Shown in pieces: positions 1-15,100 of a stretch of 64,000 nucleotides of DNA. The stretch is from Trichoplusia ni (Eukaryota; Arthropoda; Insecta; Lepidoptera; Noctuidae). The stretch is from the NCBI RefSeq assembly GCF_003590095.1, contig NC_039478.1:2046001-2110000 (forward strand). The letters are read 5' to 3'. The notes under the pieces were generated by a model. That model was not told the DNA's origin. It was given only the letters and a program-made list of their open reading frames with translations, and did not search any database. The translations under genes and the position numbers were made by a program. Position 1 is the stretch's first letter, and each line of letters starts with the position of its first letter.

Positions 1-2289
1 TACAATTTACAATAGTTTTGCAGCTACTTTAGACCATCCATGTTTGTTCTTTATAGGGCAGGGGTGGATGGCCCCTGGTAGATACCCCATCACATTTTAG
101 ATTAAAGTTCTCAATAAGGCCTCTGCAGATGTGCCAAGATGACATGACCCCAATTTTCAATATTTGAATATTGTATCGTAGTCATTTTAATAGGGTTTTA
201 AAGTGTCTTACAAGGATGCTCGTGCGTCTTACTAAGCTTTTTGCTGTTGATTCACCTAAAGTATGTCAAATATACAATTTTAGATCAAGAAAAAATAAGG
301 TTGCAGTGGATAATAAAATGGTGTTTTTATAATAGTTTTTCTGAGCTACGATTCTGCTTTTGGTCATGTGATACCGGATCATTCGTCCAACGACTATTTC
401 AATTCTGTGGAAAGGTTGACATATTCTTGACAGGAACTAAGTAGCTACTTTGTTTTGTACATGCCCAATAGGGCAGGGAGTTTCTTTAATTAATGAAAGG
501 GGTTTCGATGCCCAACTGACCAGATTGTTAAACAATGGAGAAGCAACACGCCTTAATGGAATATGTCTGAATTCTGCATGCCTTATTTGGGACCAAAAAA
601 GACCTCTGTTATTTAAAAGTAAGTGTAGGATAAAATCATTTGTACTTAAACTTACTTACCATCTACGATATTCAATAGATAGGAGATGTCCGTAAAGGGA
701 AGGAAAGGAATATAAAAACGGGAAGGCTGGACCCAAAATTAAACAACCGCTTTATATTTTTAATCCATTTATGAAGGTACACGTACCTAATACACCATTT
801 ACTTGAACAATAAGATAGCCATGTAAATTTTTAAATACATTATATTCAAGAAAATGCAGCTACTGAACTACTAATTGGTCCCTACTGATTATATTCACGC
901 AAACAGTAATTCTAAAACATTTTTGAAAAAATAATACAAAAAAAAAGTCCCATGTACGTAAATATAATTTAGAGGGACACGATAAAATCTTCTACAGCAT
1001 TGAATTGTATAATCTATTACATCTTAATGGCACACAACATTTAGAACTTTTGAAATACTATAGACAACACGAATTATATTATAATTACATGGTATTCCTT
1101 ATGCGAGTAGTTACTACTACATACAAACAATTGAACATTACGAACAATAAAATATTATATACAATAGCGTACTATTTACAGGTTACATGGCAAACGAAGG
1201 AGTTTGGTCTTACTTATGAAACATTATCTAAAATTATAAAAATTGCATTTTAATAGTTGGAAATTGAGCTTAATTTGTGCTAATGGGGAGAGCCCCGTAA
1301 ATTCATGTCTTTTTAAGCTTTGCTAATTATGAAGATTTAGTATGTACATTATAAACGGTTGCAGGTATAGGTAGAGGGAAAGTTTACGATGCAAGACGTG
1401 GTCGACAGGTTGTCGAACTGGCAATGATTGATAATCCTAGCTACCGTGTAAAATGGCAAGATTATGAAAGATAACTTACGGCAAAGTGAGCTTTGTACAC
1501 AAAAACGTCTTTTCTATGTCTTAATTGTCAACATTATTTACAAAACTCTTTATATAACTATTAAATACGACAAATATTGGAATTTCAAGTTTCGAATTGT
1601 CTTTTATTCTATCGTTTGTTCTCTTTGTCAATTTGTTTAATATTATTAAGAATTTAAAAATGTCTTTTATATCTAATCTTTTCTGCGTATATGTCTAGTA
1701 ATATTATTTACTTAAATGTCTTTTACTCAATATTTTCTTTACTCACATTGCCTGGTATTTGTTATACTTTGGGAATGTCGCGTCAACAAGAACTGATAGA
1801 TATAACTAACATTTACGACATATACTTCACAACTATAAGGTTGGTACCCAGGGCACCTGCTGGGTAAACTGTTCAAAGTTTACTCGCATTCATAATACAT
1901 TCGGAACTAACTCTAAATCTACCGTTCACTGGTTGTATATTGAAATTAAAATAATTATCACAGTTTTAACATAAAAATAACACATAGCCAACTATCTTAC
2001 CTACCTACCTAAATTTTACTTTAAATAAATTATTTTGTTAAGTGCATCAGACATGCACACATATTGATTAAAATAATATACAAATTATAAGTAACAGTAC
2101 ATTTTACATTTTAAGTAAAAAAAATAACAAATTGTATTTTTTTTATAACTAAAATAAAATTCATATCAGAAATCGTATCAACGATCTAACACTAGCCATC
2201 GAATCAATGGCACGGGGAGTGCACACGCACTGTTAAGTAATGAAACTTAATTACGGGACGAGATCATTGGGTTTAGTTGATGTGGTGCT
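1..2289. other. EGFR 3' flank and probable 3' UTR
   Basis: AT-rich DNA downstream of the EGF receptor stop codon on the minus strand. The stretch next to the stop probably belongs to its 3' UTR. The short open frames here (for example at 241-695 and 1005-1253) have AT-driven composition, no splice context and no recognisable motif, so I do not call them genes. Confidence 0.5.
1603..1608 (-). terminator. candidate polyadenylation signal of EGFR
   Basis: The minus strand reads AATAAA here, about 0.7 kb downstream of the EGFR stop. It is a plausible 3' end but is unconfirmed, and other variant signals exist in this AT-rich flank. Confidence 0.3.
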
Positions 2290-3129
2290 TCACACAGTGG
2301 TCTCGTTCCGGCGAAGCGGCTGGAGCTCGCGCTGCAGGTCGTTGTAGTACTCGTGGTCGGACATGGACTCCTCCTCCACCGACCGCTGCGGTAGGTACTT
2401 GCTGGTGCTCGGCCTGGGCGTCGACTCGCTGCCGCTGCCCTCGCTCATACACAGCGACTCCATCGGAACCGGCTCCGTTGGAATGCCCAGCGTTTGCGGT
2501 AAAGCGCTCTCCTCAGACATTAAATACTCAGGATTATCAACGCACCTCTTTCCCACAAAACTACAAAATCGTAAGTCTTTCACATCTTGATTCTCACCGC
2601 CTTCACCTATTAAGTCCATGTAAGTGGAAGCGTTTTGAGTGTGTTGTTGCGAAGGCATCAAGTAGTCGTCTTCGTCCAGCGGTAGGTTCAATTTTAAGTT
2701 GCCAACTTGCGCTTCCTTTGTTTTCGACATGTTATCGAAATTCGTTTCAGCCACGTCTGGTCGTCCCTTCATTGGGTCACTGCAATACCTCGAGCTTTCT
2801 GAGCCATAGACGCCATTGTTGTAGTAGTGACGTAAGTCTGTTGACTCGCTGCAAGGACTTGCTTGATGGTTGTATCTTAGAAGTTCATGATTCCACGCTT
2901 CCGGCTTGCCAGCACCGTCCATTGTACCGCAGTCACTGTCAGGCACTCCAGGCGGCCACGACGGTGAAGGACACTGCTTCATCGAGTTCTGGTGGACCTC
3001 GATGACCGAGATGGTAGTGTTAGTGCTCGGCCCAGACTTGAATTTCGGCTGCAGATATTCGTCTGCTTCAACTAGTGACTCTGGACCCTCCATCGCTGAT
3101 GACAGGTTCCTTATCATTTCCTTTTCATC
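2290..3129 (-). CDS. Egfr: EGFR coding exon 5: C-terminal regulatory tail
   Basis: Residues 1171-1449, entered in phase 0 (DEKEMIRNLSSAMEGPE follows the kinase) and closed by TGA at 2290-2292. It carries several candidate tyrosine phosphorylation sites in acidic settings: ADEYLQP (Tyr about 1195), DDYLMP, TYMDL, EYLMS and HEYYNDL. In this family such sites recruit SH2/PTB adaptors (Grb2/Drk, Shc). The acceptor is a clean TTTTCAG. Confidence 0.95.
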   Translation of the reverse strand, partial: DEKEMIRNLSSAMEGPESLVEADEYLQPKFKSGPSTNTTISVIEVHQNSMKQCPSPSWPPGVPDSDCGTMDGAGKPEAWNHELLRYNHQASPCSESTDLRHYYNNGVYGSESSRYCSDPMKGRPDVAETNFDNMSKTKEAQVGNLKLNLPLDEDDYLMPSQQHTQNASTYMDLIGEGGENQDVKDLRFCSFVGKRCVDNPEYLMSEESALPQTLGIPTEPVPMESLCMSEGSGSESTPRPSTSKYLPQRSVEEESMSDHEYYNDLQRELQPLRRNETTV

Positions 3130-6100
3130 CTGAAAATGTGAAAATATTACGTCAATATCTTATCATCGTTATCTTAAAAAAACATTTATTTTAAATTGGA
3201 TCAAAAACATGGACTCGTTAACGTTTTGAAAAAACTATATTATGCTTATTAAAACATGATAAAAAATCAACGGACAGTTGATTGTTAAGTATGACAAATA
3301 AGTTATATTATAAAATAACATCAGTATATGGTATTAGTAATTACCTGCGTTGAGTAGGATGGCAATCGCATAAATTTATCACCAGGAATGACCAAATATC
3401 GGCCAGGATCCCGAGCCATCTCAGAGAACGTATCAGCCAGTTGCTTGAATGTCGGTCTGCTGTCAGCGTCGAGCATCCAGCACGATACCATAATACAGTA
3501 GATGTCAAGAGTACAGATGCTGGGTTGCGGCAGTTTGAGACCATTTTCAATGAGCTCTGGAACATTCCGCGCAGATATTGTCTCGTATGGTCGTGCCCCA
3601 TAGCTCAACAATTCCCAGATGGTAACACCAAATGCCCAGACATCACTTTTGTGAGTAAAAATCCTGTGTTGTATGCACTCCAATGCCAACCATTTGATTG
3701 GCATCTTGCCACCAGCAGCTTTGTATTCGTCGGTGTTGACTTCTAGTAATTTAGCCAACCCAAAGTCAGTAATTTTAACACAGTTAGGTGTTTGAACTAG
3801 AACATTTCTGGCTGCTAAGTCTCTATGCACCAGCCGTTTTTCTTCCAAATAAGCCATTCCACGTGCTATTTGAGTACACCAATTCAAGAAAGCCTTGGAT
3901 CCTATTTTTTCTTTGTGGGTTCTGACGTAGTCAAGCAAACATCCTAAGGGCATCAGTTGCGTGATCAGCATCATCTGGTTAGTCATACACACAGCCAATA
4001 ACTGGAGCAAGTTAGGATGTTCTACGCTAGCCATTATGTACGCTTCCTCCAAGAACTCCTTACTGGTGTTAGCTCCCGTCCCATCTTTCAGAACCTTGAT
4101 GGCAACCGGTATCTTTACATTTTCCCCTTCTGGCACCCAGACGCCTTTGTATACTTTACCAAATGCGCCAAAGCCGAGCATTCCTCCTCTGCGTAACTCA
4201 ACTTCCTTTACAATTCTCAATTTGGCTAAGTTTGGCTTCACGTTTGTGGGGCGTAAAGGCTCATTGTCTTCACAACCAGTAAGAACCATTGTCATTTTGA
4301 CTGCTTCTTTGTTAGCTTTGGCTTTCTGTCTGCAAGTGTACCCAATTATTCCAAGTATCACTAGCAATATAAAAGCGATGACAAGAATTATGACTAAAAC
4401 GGTTGGTATTTTTGCAGTTACCATGTTGGGGTTTCCATTGGTATGGGTTGAGCAATATGGCTCATCGATGGGATTCTGCAACTGTTCATCAAAGTATATT
4501 TTGTGTGGCATATGTGCTGGGCAAGTATCCGTACAATTAAATGAGGAATGGTTCTGAAGGTCATCAGGGTTGCCTAGATATATTTTCAGATTTTTACATT
4601 TCACGCAGTCTGTAGAGGACGAACCGACACAGCCTTTACATTCTGCATGACAGGGTGTGCAAGTTTTGTTCACTTCGTCTGTGTAGTCATCTGCGGGACA
4701 TTCGTCTTCGCACTGGTCGCCTCTTTTGTATCCGTTACATTGCAGGCAAACCTGGGTATGTATTCCAAAGCCTACACATTTCTTGCACCTGGGATGGCAT
4801 TTTCGGCAAACGACTTTTACTTTTCCTTCGAGGGGTTTCACGTTGCCAACCCATTCGTTATAATATCCATCGGGACAAGGCTCGTTTTCACTAAGACAGC
4901 TTTCAACTGTTGCTTCGACGCTGATGATAGCTTTTCTGCAGGAATTGCAAGCGCCTTCTCCGACAGTGTTTTCAGGTCCAGTACATCCAGTGAGGCAGTT
5001 CTTATGGCATGGCTGGCAGGTGGCGTTATCCGCAGTGTACCGTTTATCAGGGCATTTGCTGACACAATATGGTCCATCTTGCACGTGTTTACAGCTCGTA
5101 CAGTTAGCGCGTGTCGGGCCGTCACACCCGTCCTTGCATTCTGGATGACATTTCTCACAGCTCTTCGGCCCGTCTTTGTACATCCTGGAATAATAGTAAA
5201 ATTCACATTAGTATTAATAACACAAAGGTAAGGTCTAAAAGGAGACAGCATGTGATATCGAAACTGTCTGAGCTACCGGGTTATGTATAACACGGTTATG
5301 CGATAGTGAAAATAATGATTGTTTGAAGTTGCCCTGACAGAATCGATATTTTAAACAAAAATAGACTACAATATCAAGTCATACAATCACATTTATATAT
5401 GTATGCATTAAAATGTACAAGTAAATAAGTATGGCTATCAGTCATCTGGTTACCATAGAACCGCTCTACAAAGTTTGGGACCAGATGGCCGCGTGTAAAG
5501 TGTGAAAAAGATATTATATTATTAAACAGACACTTATAAATGGGCATGACAACTAATTAAACACAGTTCATTATGTAACAATCGCTGTCATTTTATATCA
5601 ATCGCTTATATTTAGCAAATATTATTATTATTAAAATAGCTTTGCTTTATATTGCGTCGATACCCACCCTGGGAAAACACTGCAATTCTGGAGGCACACT
5701 TCGCCGAACTTGTAGTTTTTACACGAGAGACATTGATCCGGTCCTGGACCCCAGCAACCGTCCGCCGAGCATTGTGGATCACACACCATGTTCTCTTTTT
5801 CTGTGAAAAATGTTACTGTTAGGAACAATGTTTTCAATCAGCGGGACATTTCAGCCACACCGATTGCCAGATTGAATTCAACGACGACAGGAGCTGAAGT
5901 CGTAAATTAGCGCAGCTTTTTGAATCTTGTGTTGTTATTTTGTTAGTAAGTGTAGAATAGTGCTTGCACACAATAAATAAATCAAGTCGCTTTAGAGCAA
6001 AAGAAAAATGGCATTGATCGAAATTAGATCGCTTTGGCAACCTTAAAACTAAACCTAACTTTAAATGAGGATCCTCATGCAAAAAAATAAACGCAAAGCC

Positions 6101-9100
6101 AACTTACCGCATGTCTTTGGGTTGCCGTTGTTTTGTATGATTTGCTTGTGATCCTTTGACTTCACCAGTTTATGCCAAGCAATTTTGTCTGCGAAGCATA
6201 AATATTTGTTCTCCATTATCGCTATCGCTCCGGAATTCACCCGTTTTAAAGATTTCAATCCTAAAGATTTCAGCGATGTCTTGACGATATATAGGGAAGC
6301 GAAGAGGTTTTCTACCACTTGGCGTCCTCCTATCACTTCCAAATTCCGGAAGTAAGAGAGACTGGTGAAGTTCGGATGGTGCGCCTGAACGTTCAAGTAG
6401 CCGGTCACCTCCCGCACCGTACTGAACACCTCTAACTTATGAGGTTCCATCTTTGCATAGCGTTCACCAAAAGAGTAGTCTGGATTCACGTGCTGAAAGC
6501 CGGTGAACGTCATTTCCAGAATTTGTATTGATCCATCGATAATGGTGCAATCTTTGAAACTGTCAATATTCCCAGAATGGATTGGTTTCTCTGCATGACA
6601 GGTTTTAGGACAGGTTACATTACACGGTATACATTCTCCGTTTACGGCAGTCTTATTTGGAGGACAACTTCTCACACAAGCTCCGTTATCTTTCAACAAA
6701 TGTTCAGGACAGTTGCGAACGCAAGTTGCACCGTATGCATACTTTCCGTTAGGATTCGGCTCCCATGAATAAGTGGTTGGGTTATATTTCTGCATTGACG
6801 GGCACTCCTGGGAGCACGTTCCTTCATCGTAAAAATTTCGACAAGCGAGGCACTGACTTGGTAGAGGTCCCGTGCAACCACCAGCGCAGAACGCATTGCA
6901 GCAGTCCCTTGGATTGCGACCGAAACACCGACCTTGTGCACATTGAGGACTGCATATCGTCTTTGAAAATTTCTGGCAATTCTCAGGGCCTTCGCCCCAG
7001 CAACCGGCTTCACAGCTCGGATCACAGCGTGGACAGTCTCGTTCTGCAGCTGCGAAGTCATACACGTAAACATACGTCGCATTAACCCCAGTTATTATTT
7101 CATCCCAGTTTATAGTTTTCACGTGACAAAGATTGTAATTGTTGTAGATCCCGACGCTTCCCCGGAGTACATCACGCAGCGCTGGTAGTTCCAGGGTGAA
7201 GGCTGACGACATGGTGACCATAAGAGCAAATTCTTCTTCTCGTACATTAAGTTTAAATAACGTCCTGCCACGTATAATCTGCAGTTGTGGTAAAACTATA
7301 TGTCGCACGTTCACATGTGAGATGAGCACATAACCAGTCACTTCTCTGATATACTTCAGAAAAGAAAGATCCATAGTTTCGTTCTTTAGCCATGTCAGTT
7401 CCAGGTTTCCGTCGACGTATGTGCAGTTTGTAAATCTATCACGAAGATTCCGGTAGTGGGTGTCTCGATTTGAAGGCACCGACATCCGTCCATTTGTTCC
7501 GATGCATACTGTAAAAAGGAAAGGAGTTGGTTAAGATAGTGTTTCCATAACATGAGAATTACTTAAAAGAACGTTTGTCTGTACTTATAATAGTAATGAA
7601 AACTATTAGGTCGACGTTCGACAAGATAGAAACTGAGCTGGTTGGGTGAAGAGGCGTTAATGCGTGGGCGGGCTCTAAAGCAAGTTTTTTCTACTACGCT
7701 ACAAGTAACACCGCTATTTCTGATTAATCGATGAGAATAGTTTACGATGCCGAGTTACCTCAGCGAACGAATTCAACACAACAAACTAAAGCGGACATGA
7801 AAAGCTAATAGAGCAATAGTGTCGAATCTATTTGATTCGTAACTAAGTTTAGATACCGTTCAGTAGATTATTTTACGTCTTTAATAATAAACATTTGTTT
7901 ATTATATTTATTCGTACAAGACGTAATATAAAGTTTTAAAATAAAATTCTGTTTCTGTTACGGCGATACTAAAACAAGTTCACGTTTTTTTATTTATTAT
8001 TATAATTTAAAGTCGCGTTTTAAAAACGTAAGACGGGCTGTTTGAAAAATGTTTGTCAACTTAAAACTGTAGCGCAGTAACATCCCGGTCATCAAATTAA
8101 ATTCACAGGTATTGCTTTCATAACTTTGCCTAAAACCACACAACCTGCAGGCCAGGTAACTCAATGTTTAAGTAGAGCCTTATCTTTTTTAAATAGAGTT
8201 CAAAATCGCTTATCCCCTTTTGGGCTTTAGCTTGTCAACAAAGAAAAGTTTTTGTCATAGAACTGTATAGAAATATGAAGGTATTCAAGAGGCAAGGTAA
8301 ATTTTACCTGCTCGACTGTATAATAGCCAGTTTTTTTACCTTCCATGTAGACAAGAGTCTAATGTTACTGTCATACGATACATTTTTGGCATTTGAACGT
8401 TTTTGAGTGGAAAGTTTTAGATGTTCAAAGGTTTTAGAGTTTTATCTTGCAGGTATTATTACTACGGTCGGTAAGGAGCAATTTTAGATAGATAGGTGGC
8501 ATTTAAATCTGATTTTCATCATTTTTATTAGTATTGTAGCTTATTGTTTGATAAATATCGAATGAGGTTTTGATATATTATATGGTTATGTGTCCGCCCA
8601 CATGTTATTACAGCTTTTATATATTTATATTTAGTCATGCCATGAAGTCGGCGAGATGACATAGTTTTCTACGAATTAAAGTTACCTTAACACAGTCAGA
8701 TTGAAACATAAAATACTGTATTTTGATAACGTCAACTAGAATTCGTTCAAAATGAACAAAGGAAGCATTGTGGTGCAAAAAGGTATGCAATTATTATATC
8801 TGTGCTTCTATAATGTTCAATAATTAATATAAAATATGTGATTACTGATTACATGCTTTACTGCAATCCACGTCCGTGATATAACTCATGGAAAATAATT
8901 GTAAATACTTCAACATTTTTCCAAGATATAGTTTATGGACATATGAGAATGATCTGTATTAGCAAGGGGCATGGCCGCTAGAGAGTCGCCATCAGAGCAC
9001 TTATCATCTGCCAGCAAAGTGGCAAGTCTCAGAGATAAAGTGCTAATACAAGTTACCTACATACTCAAGGCAAGCGTCCCTCACTACAGAGTAGTATAGC

Positions 9101-12100
9101 GAACCTGGCTCAGTACTAACTTTCTCCATGGCTTCAATTACCATCAGAATGTATTATAATATTTCCTATACTTAATGCTCAAAACCATTACCGGTCTTAT
9201 CACAAATATGAATTGTTAGAATTGTCTCCTCATGAATGAATAAAAGAGCAATTATGAAATCAATTTACTTGTTCCAAATTTAGCCAATCGTTAAATTTAA
9301 TTTATACTTTCTAAATGCCATGCGGTTATCCGGCAAAATGAATGAATCGTTTCTCGTCTCAGTTTCAATTGCCGTTATACACCTATGTTATTCAGATGGG
9401 TTGCCGGTTACCACCCACGTTTGTGTCTGATTTGAGATGTAGCCAACTGTTCGGGGAGTGTGCATGATTTATGACTTTCAAATTTGGTAGTTTAAACCAA
9501 CTACCATGAACAGTGATTGCGAAAAAACGAGCATATGTTTGCACTTCACTGCGGTGTGGACGCAGCGTCATTAACAGCTATTGATTTAAAAAATGCGATG
9601 GAATGCAAATGTTGTTTTATTAACATAATCATTTGACGTGATGTTCTAATGTAGTATGTGAGTATGTAGTGTCCGGTCGACCTAGTTGATCCTGATGTCA
9701 TATGCGATACTATTGAAATGTGTTCACTGATTCAGAGATATAATAAAAATGACATTATTTAATGTTAAGCGAACAATAATGCGTGGGTTAACTGGACTGT
9801 TGGAACTATCAAATGAAAGCGTGTTTTCACTGGTCACGTTTTATTGTATGACACTGGCTACTGTTTCATTATAATAAATCGTGAACGCCAAAAATATCAA
9901 CACTTTTCTCATGTTATAGAAGATTCAAAATATATCATCAACTGAGTTGCTATCATGTTATTGCAGCCACTGTTAATTACTTGTATGTATAAATAAGTAC
10001 TCAATGACGACAATATCAGCGTCAATACATGTTAACAGTCCGTCAATAGACAGTGATTTCGTAACGATTTGTTTGTTTTACACTTTCTGAATACAATTAT
10101 TCGTCGGTTGGACTTGTCTGGGCGATATTTTGACAAATAATATAAAACGGGCCTTTAAGTAGCTCGTTAATTAAATATTTCATTAATAGTATTGTATGTA
10201 AAATAAGGCCAAACGTACCGTACTAGCACTATACAGCTAAAAGTGTCAAAATTACAATCCGTATCGAAAAATCAAAGCTAAACATCTGAAAACGGTTAGG
10301 TTTTAATGCGATGCACAATTCGACCAATTTTGAGAGAACATTGCGCTCGCCTCGACTGGTTTGTCTTAAGGCAATGTTTTTATCCAGTTACTTGCATTCT
10401 GAAGCATTGGAACCAGTTTTGTACCGCCACCATTTCGTTCTTGTAACACGACCTTTCACTACAATCCTTTATTGTACGATGTACCATGCCGCGCCCGAGT
10501 GCAGTTTCCTTTTATGTTTATGAAGAAATGAGGCAATGGACGTGCTGTGTTTCGATGTGAGCGATAGGTAGTTTTGATGCTGTTCGAAAACCGAACCTGA
10601 AGTTCCACGAAAGTGAAATAACTTTTACATAAGAAACCTTTGTGTTTAATGTAAAGACTAATCAAAATACAACATACATATCTACATCTGGTTAAGATTA
10701 TTGAAATATGTTCTATCTCTGTTTTCTTCTATCGAGTTACTGTTGCTGTCTCGCTTTGGCTAAGAGAAAATGGCAATGTCAGGACGAGACGTCCATTGAG
10801 GTAAGTTTTTTTATGGATTCTGGTTTAACTGACTGTTGAAGTAAGATGAGTTCTTGTCCGTGTAGTGTTGTCAAGCTAGGTACTAGGTAAACATATTTCA
10901 CGAGTGGTAAACCTTATAGCATCGCATAATCATTACATCGTGATTCATGAGCCCACCTCAAAAACCTTTATATATTTTATGATTGCGTGGTTTTACGTTG
11001 ATATTAATTATGCAAAATATTGTTCTGAAGACAGAACTGACTGCATGTAGATATCCTTGGCCCAATAATTGCTAATTATTGACAACGTATGAAATAAGTT
11101 GATATATCTAAAAGTTGTTTTTTCATTGACTGTACGGCTTCAACATTTTTTGGAAGCGAATCGAGGAACATATAATAAGATTTTTTTCAAACTGACATAA
11201 TACATAAATATGCAAAGGGTTAACTTAAGTAGGTATACCATTTCCTTATTTACTAAATGTATATGTATAAACAAAATGAGGCAGATAATGGGATATCGTC
11301 GTTCAACATGCGATACGAACTGCTTATAATTTTCGATGCACACCTTACATGTTTGTAGACCCTATCTGTATATTTAATGCTTGTTAAATAGGGGAGCGTA
11401 AGTTACTGTGTATCACAGGTTAGAGTTAAATAAGTATATAGTTAGTTATAAGAGTTTGATATTAGCCCGGCAATACCAGAACGTAGTCGTAATGGAGATC
11501 AGTATTAAATACATACTTACCTGGAATAAAAAAAAGGATTTGTCCATCTATTTATCGGTAATATTTATTTTTATTTAGTGGATGTGTTTTGAAAAAGTAT
11601 TTTCTTCGAAGCCGAATAATTTAGAACTAAATTCAGTTTAAAAACCTCCAAAAATATACGTTACATACACCAAACATTTCCATACTAATTAGGTGTTTGA
11701 CACTACAGCATCTGACTCACAAATTTTACTTGAATATTATTTAGTTATTCCGATATTGGATGCTTGGCTATGGGTCAAGAAACCCGTCTTGCATATCATT
11801 ATAACTCGATTATACTAACTTGAAATATCGAAAGACACTCATTAATTCGTGGCGTTAATTAAATAGCAAACAACGTCGCTCTTGGTGATATATTTACGAA
11901 TCTATAGCGGTCTTTGGTTTCAAGAATAAATGATAACTTTAATTTCAACAGTACGGTTAGATGATTTTCCTAGAGTTGGCAGCGTGATTTGATAGGGAAA
12001 TTTAATTCAAGTATTTAAAGATACTATATTCATACAATAGAATATAAACAAGTATTAATATTTAAGTAAAAAAATGACTAAATCTTCTTTTTCATAAAAG

Positions 12101-15100
12101 TCTTTAAGAACACTCCTCCGCTTGCGTTTAAATCTTTCACCACAAGGCAAGTTAAGTTTTAAATTGTCTATTTAAGAATATAAGATAATTTCACTTTACT
12201 GTCTAGTATAAAACTTATGTTATGGTTGAAAACTAAACTTTCCCACTCGACAAGTGACATTTGCGCAATGTTGTTTAAACCCACGGCTCCTAGAAAAACT
12301 TCAACTGCTCGACGTAGACGGCAACGTAGTGACGTCACGAAAAAAGAAAAGGCTTTCCCAAACCTTTGGCTCGAAATTTAAATTCATGAACATTTTTTTT
12401 TGACAGAGTTTATCAACATTTTTTTTAATACATTTCGTTGTATATAAAAATAGCACGTGGGGCCTAAAGATATTTAAAAGTGCGTAAATTCAGCCAGGTG
12501 GCAACATTGCCATATCTTTTGCCACACGTGTTAATTCCATGGAAGTGCGTAGGTGAGTATAATCGCCTTTTGTAAGGTCTCGGCATAAAGTTAGGTATAT
12601 CTCGTTTTCCTTGTTCAGATTTAAAGTTGTTTTTATGCACGTTTTAATGGTTATTCGATATGGATTCATTGTGTGTGTCAATCTGATTTGTTTGAATGTT
12701 ATTGTATGTTATATTAAGTATATGCTGAAATTTGTTACTGATACTAAAATGTACTGTATGCTACAATGTACTAAAGTAATTTATATTAACATTCTAAAAG
12801 TGTCCCTTTGGAATAGAATTTATTTTTGATCTCTTTTTCATTTTGTATGTCACTTAATTTTGGGATGTTCTTCAATATTTATCTATATCTGCTTTTTCTT
12901 TTTTCATTTGAGTATTTGGAAATGAGAGCTTCGGTTAAAGTTAAGAGTTGGTTAAAAATTGGCTGAAAACTTTTTCACAACTCGATATATTATTATAATA
13001 AGGTAACTGACTGAATGTGGTTCTCTGATAAACATGATTTTAGCTTTCAAAGCAGCAGTTTCTTTAGACTGTCCAAAGTTCAGGTAAGTCAGCTTAATTA
13101 AAAATTAATTCTAAAATAATATTCGTAAAATATTAAGTACAGAAGTAACGGACGGTAATTTCAATGTAATTTTTTATTCACTTAGAAAATATTGTGTTTA
13201 ATTGAAGTTATTTTGTTATAAATGATCAGAACGATACACATTAATCTTTCAATATAAATTAAATCAAATCATTATTCATCTAAAAGGCGTAACCGACTCA
13301 ATAAAATTAACCGACATTTTACACAAAAAAGTATTTGCTAATTTATCGGCTCACAGAGGATATGACGCAGTTATAGCCTTTACGATATGGTGCTAAGAAT
13401 GATATAGATAGTGCAAATTACAATTATTGTATTTAAGAGAGTAAGGAGTATCTGTTTGTTGTGTACCCTGTGGTGTTATTAACAAGTTGCTATAATTTAG
13501 TTAGACGCCGTCGACTAATCTAATGTGAACTAACAAGCGTGCAGTACAGGTTTTCCTTGGCAAACAGGCACTAATTCATTTAATGGCGACATTTTCTTCA
13601 ACAATGTAATGTACAAGTGTTGGTTGTTTTCGTGAAAATTATCTGTTACAGATACGAATCTATATACTAATATATAAAGCTGAAGAGTTTGTTTGTTTGA
13701 ACGCGCTAATCTCATGAACTACTGGTCCAAATTGAAAAATTCTTTTTGTGTTGAATAGACCATTTATCGAGGAAGGCTTTAGGCTATAAATCATCACGCT
13801 GCGACTAATAGGAGCGAAGATACAATGGAGAGTGTGAAAAAAACAGGGCAGGTATAATCATAACTTATATCTTCTACCCACGGAGACGATATCGCGGGCA
13901 ACAGCTAGTTTCATCTAAAACCTTTCTGTGTATGTGTAAGGAAATTGAAAAAAAATGAAATTAAATTAAAATTGTGAAATGTTTTCAAAAATCATCGTAT
14001 TTTTTTTGTTATAAGTATACTGTAGTTTACAAAATTTGTTATACTTCAGAAAAAGCTTTAAATAACAGCTTTGTACGACGTTTCCAGTATAGAGAGAAAT
14101 ATATTGAAAGTTGTCGCTAAATATTATACTTTCATATGTAGATCGGCGTCATTTGCATCCATACTCAATGGTTATTTGTAATTCAAAAGAACGAGAAGGA
14201 CCACCCCGCCATATTTCATGAGACCTTTACATTGGCACTGACGTACATACAGCTAAGATGGACAATGTTGATGAATCTGTCATAAGTTGTCACTTTTCAA
14301 TGTTGCGAGTATTAAAAGACATGGAATTCTACGGTCAAGATGTATCAAATGGCTTTTGATAATATTAAAAACTATTCTAGAAATTACTTATTTAAACATG
14401 TTATATACAATGCTACAAGTTAGCAGACGGTTTAGAAATATTTTTCCTAATTATGTACACTACAACACACAATGGCTATGAATATTTTTAGCGGCAATTA
14501 TTCAAGCTAATATGTCGACATTGAAATATCTCACAACTAGAACAAATAAGTACCGTTCGTATACGTCATCGCAAGTTTTAAATGCGTGTTTTAAATATCG
14601 ATTATTTCGGCACAAAGAAACGAAAGTAGGTAATAGGTTATTGACCAATTCACTATTTTTAATAACTTGGGATTTGTGTAAGCGTTTAAGAAAACCTGGC
14701 AGAATTTTCGAGAAAATACTTATGATCTTTACAATAGTTTAAAGGTAAAGTACATCGGAAAAAATCCAGCCTCAACGTCAAATTACCTATAAATGCTACA
14801 AACCTCCTTAAACAACTATTCAATAATATAATCCTTTGTCTTTTAACAATCGTAAAACAATTGACAACCAAATGTCACTAAGCCGGGATTAGCTTAAAAC
14901 TTCGAGAGCTTAATTCTAAAGTTTTTATACGCTTAGAGTGCGTACCTACTTCATAATAAAACAAAACAATGGAGCTTTGAAAGGTTCGCGGTAAAGCAAC
15001 GGATTTCTATAACAATTGGTCAAAACAAGTTTAAAGTTACGACCCGTTTAATGTACTACAAATCTTTTAGTCCTCGACTGTACTTACAATAATATTATGA

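Noticed and set aside
2277..3005. Long plus-strand frame opposite the EGFR tail
   Set aside because: It is the antisense shadow of EGFR exon 5, which is certain from its protein.
3961..5231. Plus-strand frames of about 195 codons
   Set aside because: Antisense shadows of EGFR exon 4.
14512..14742. 76-codon plus-strand frame in EGFR intron 1
   Set aside because: AT-driven composition, no motif and no clean splice context; not needed by the putative nested exons.
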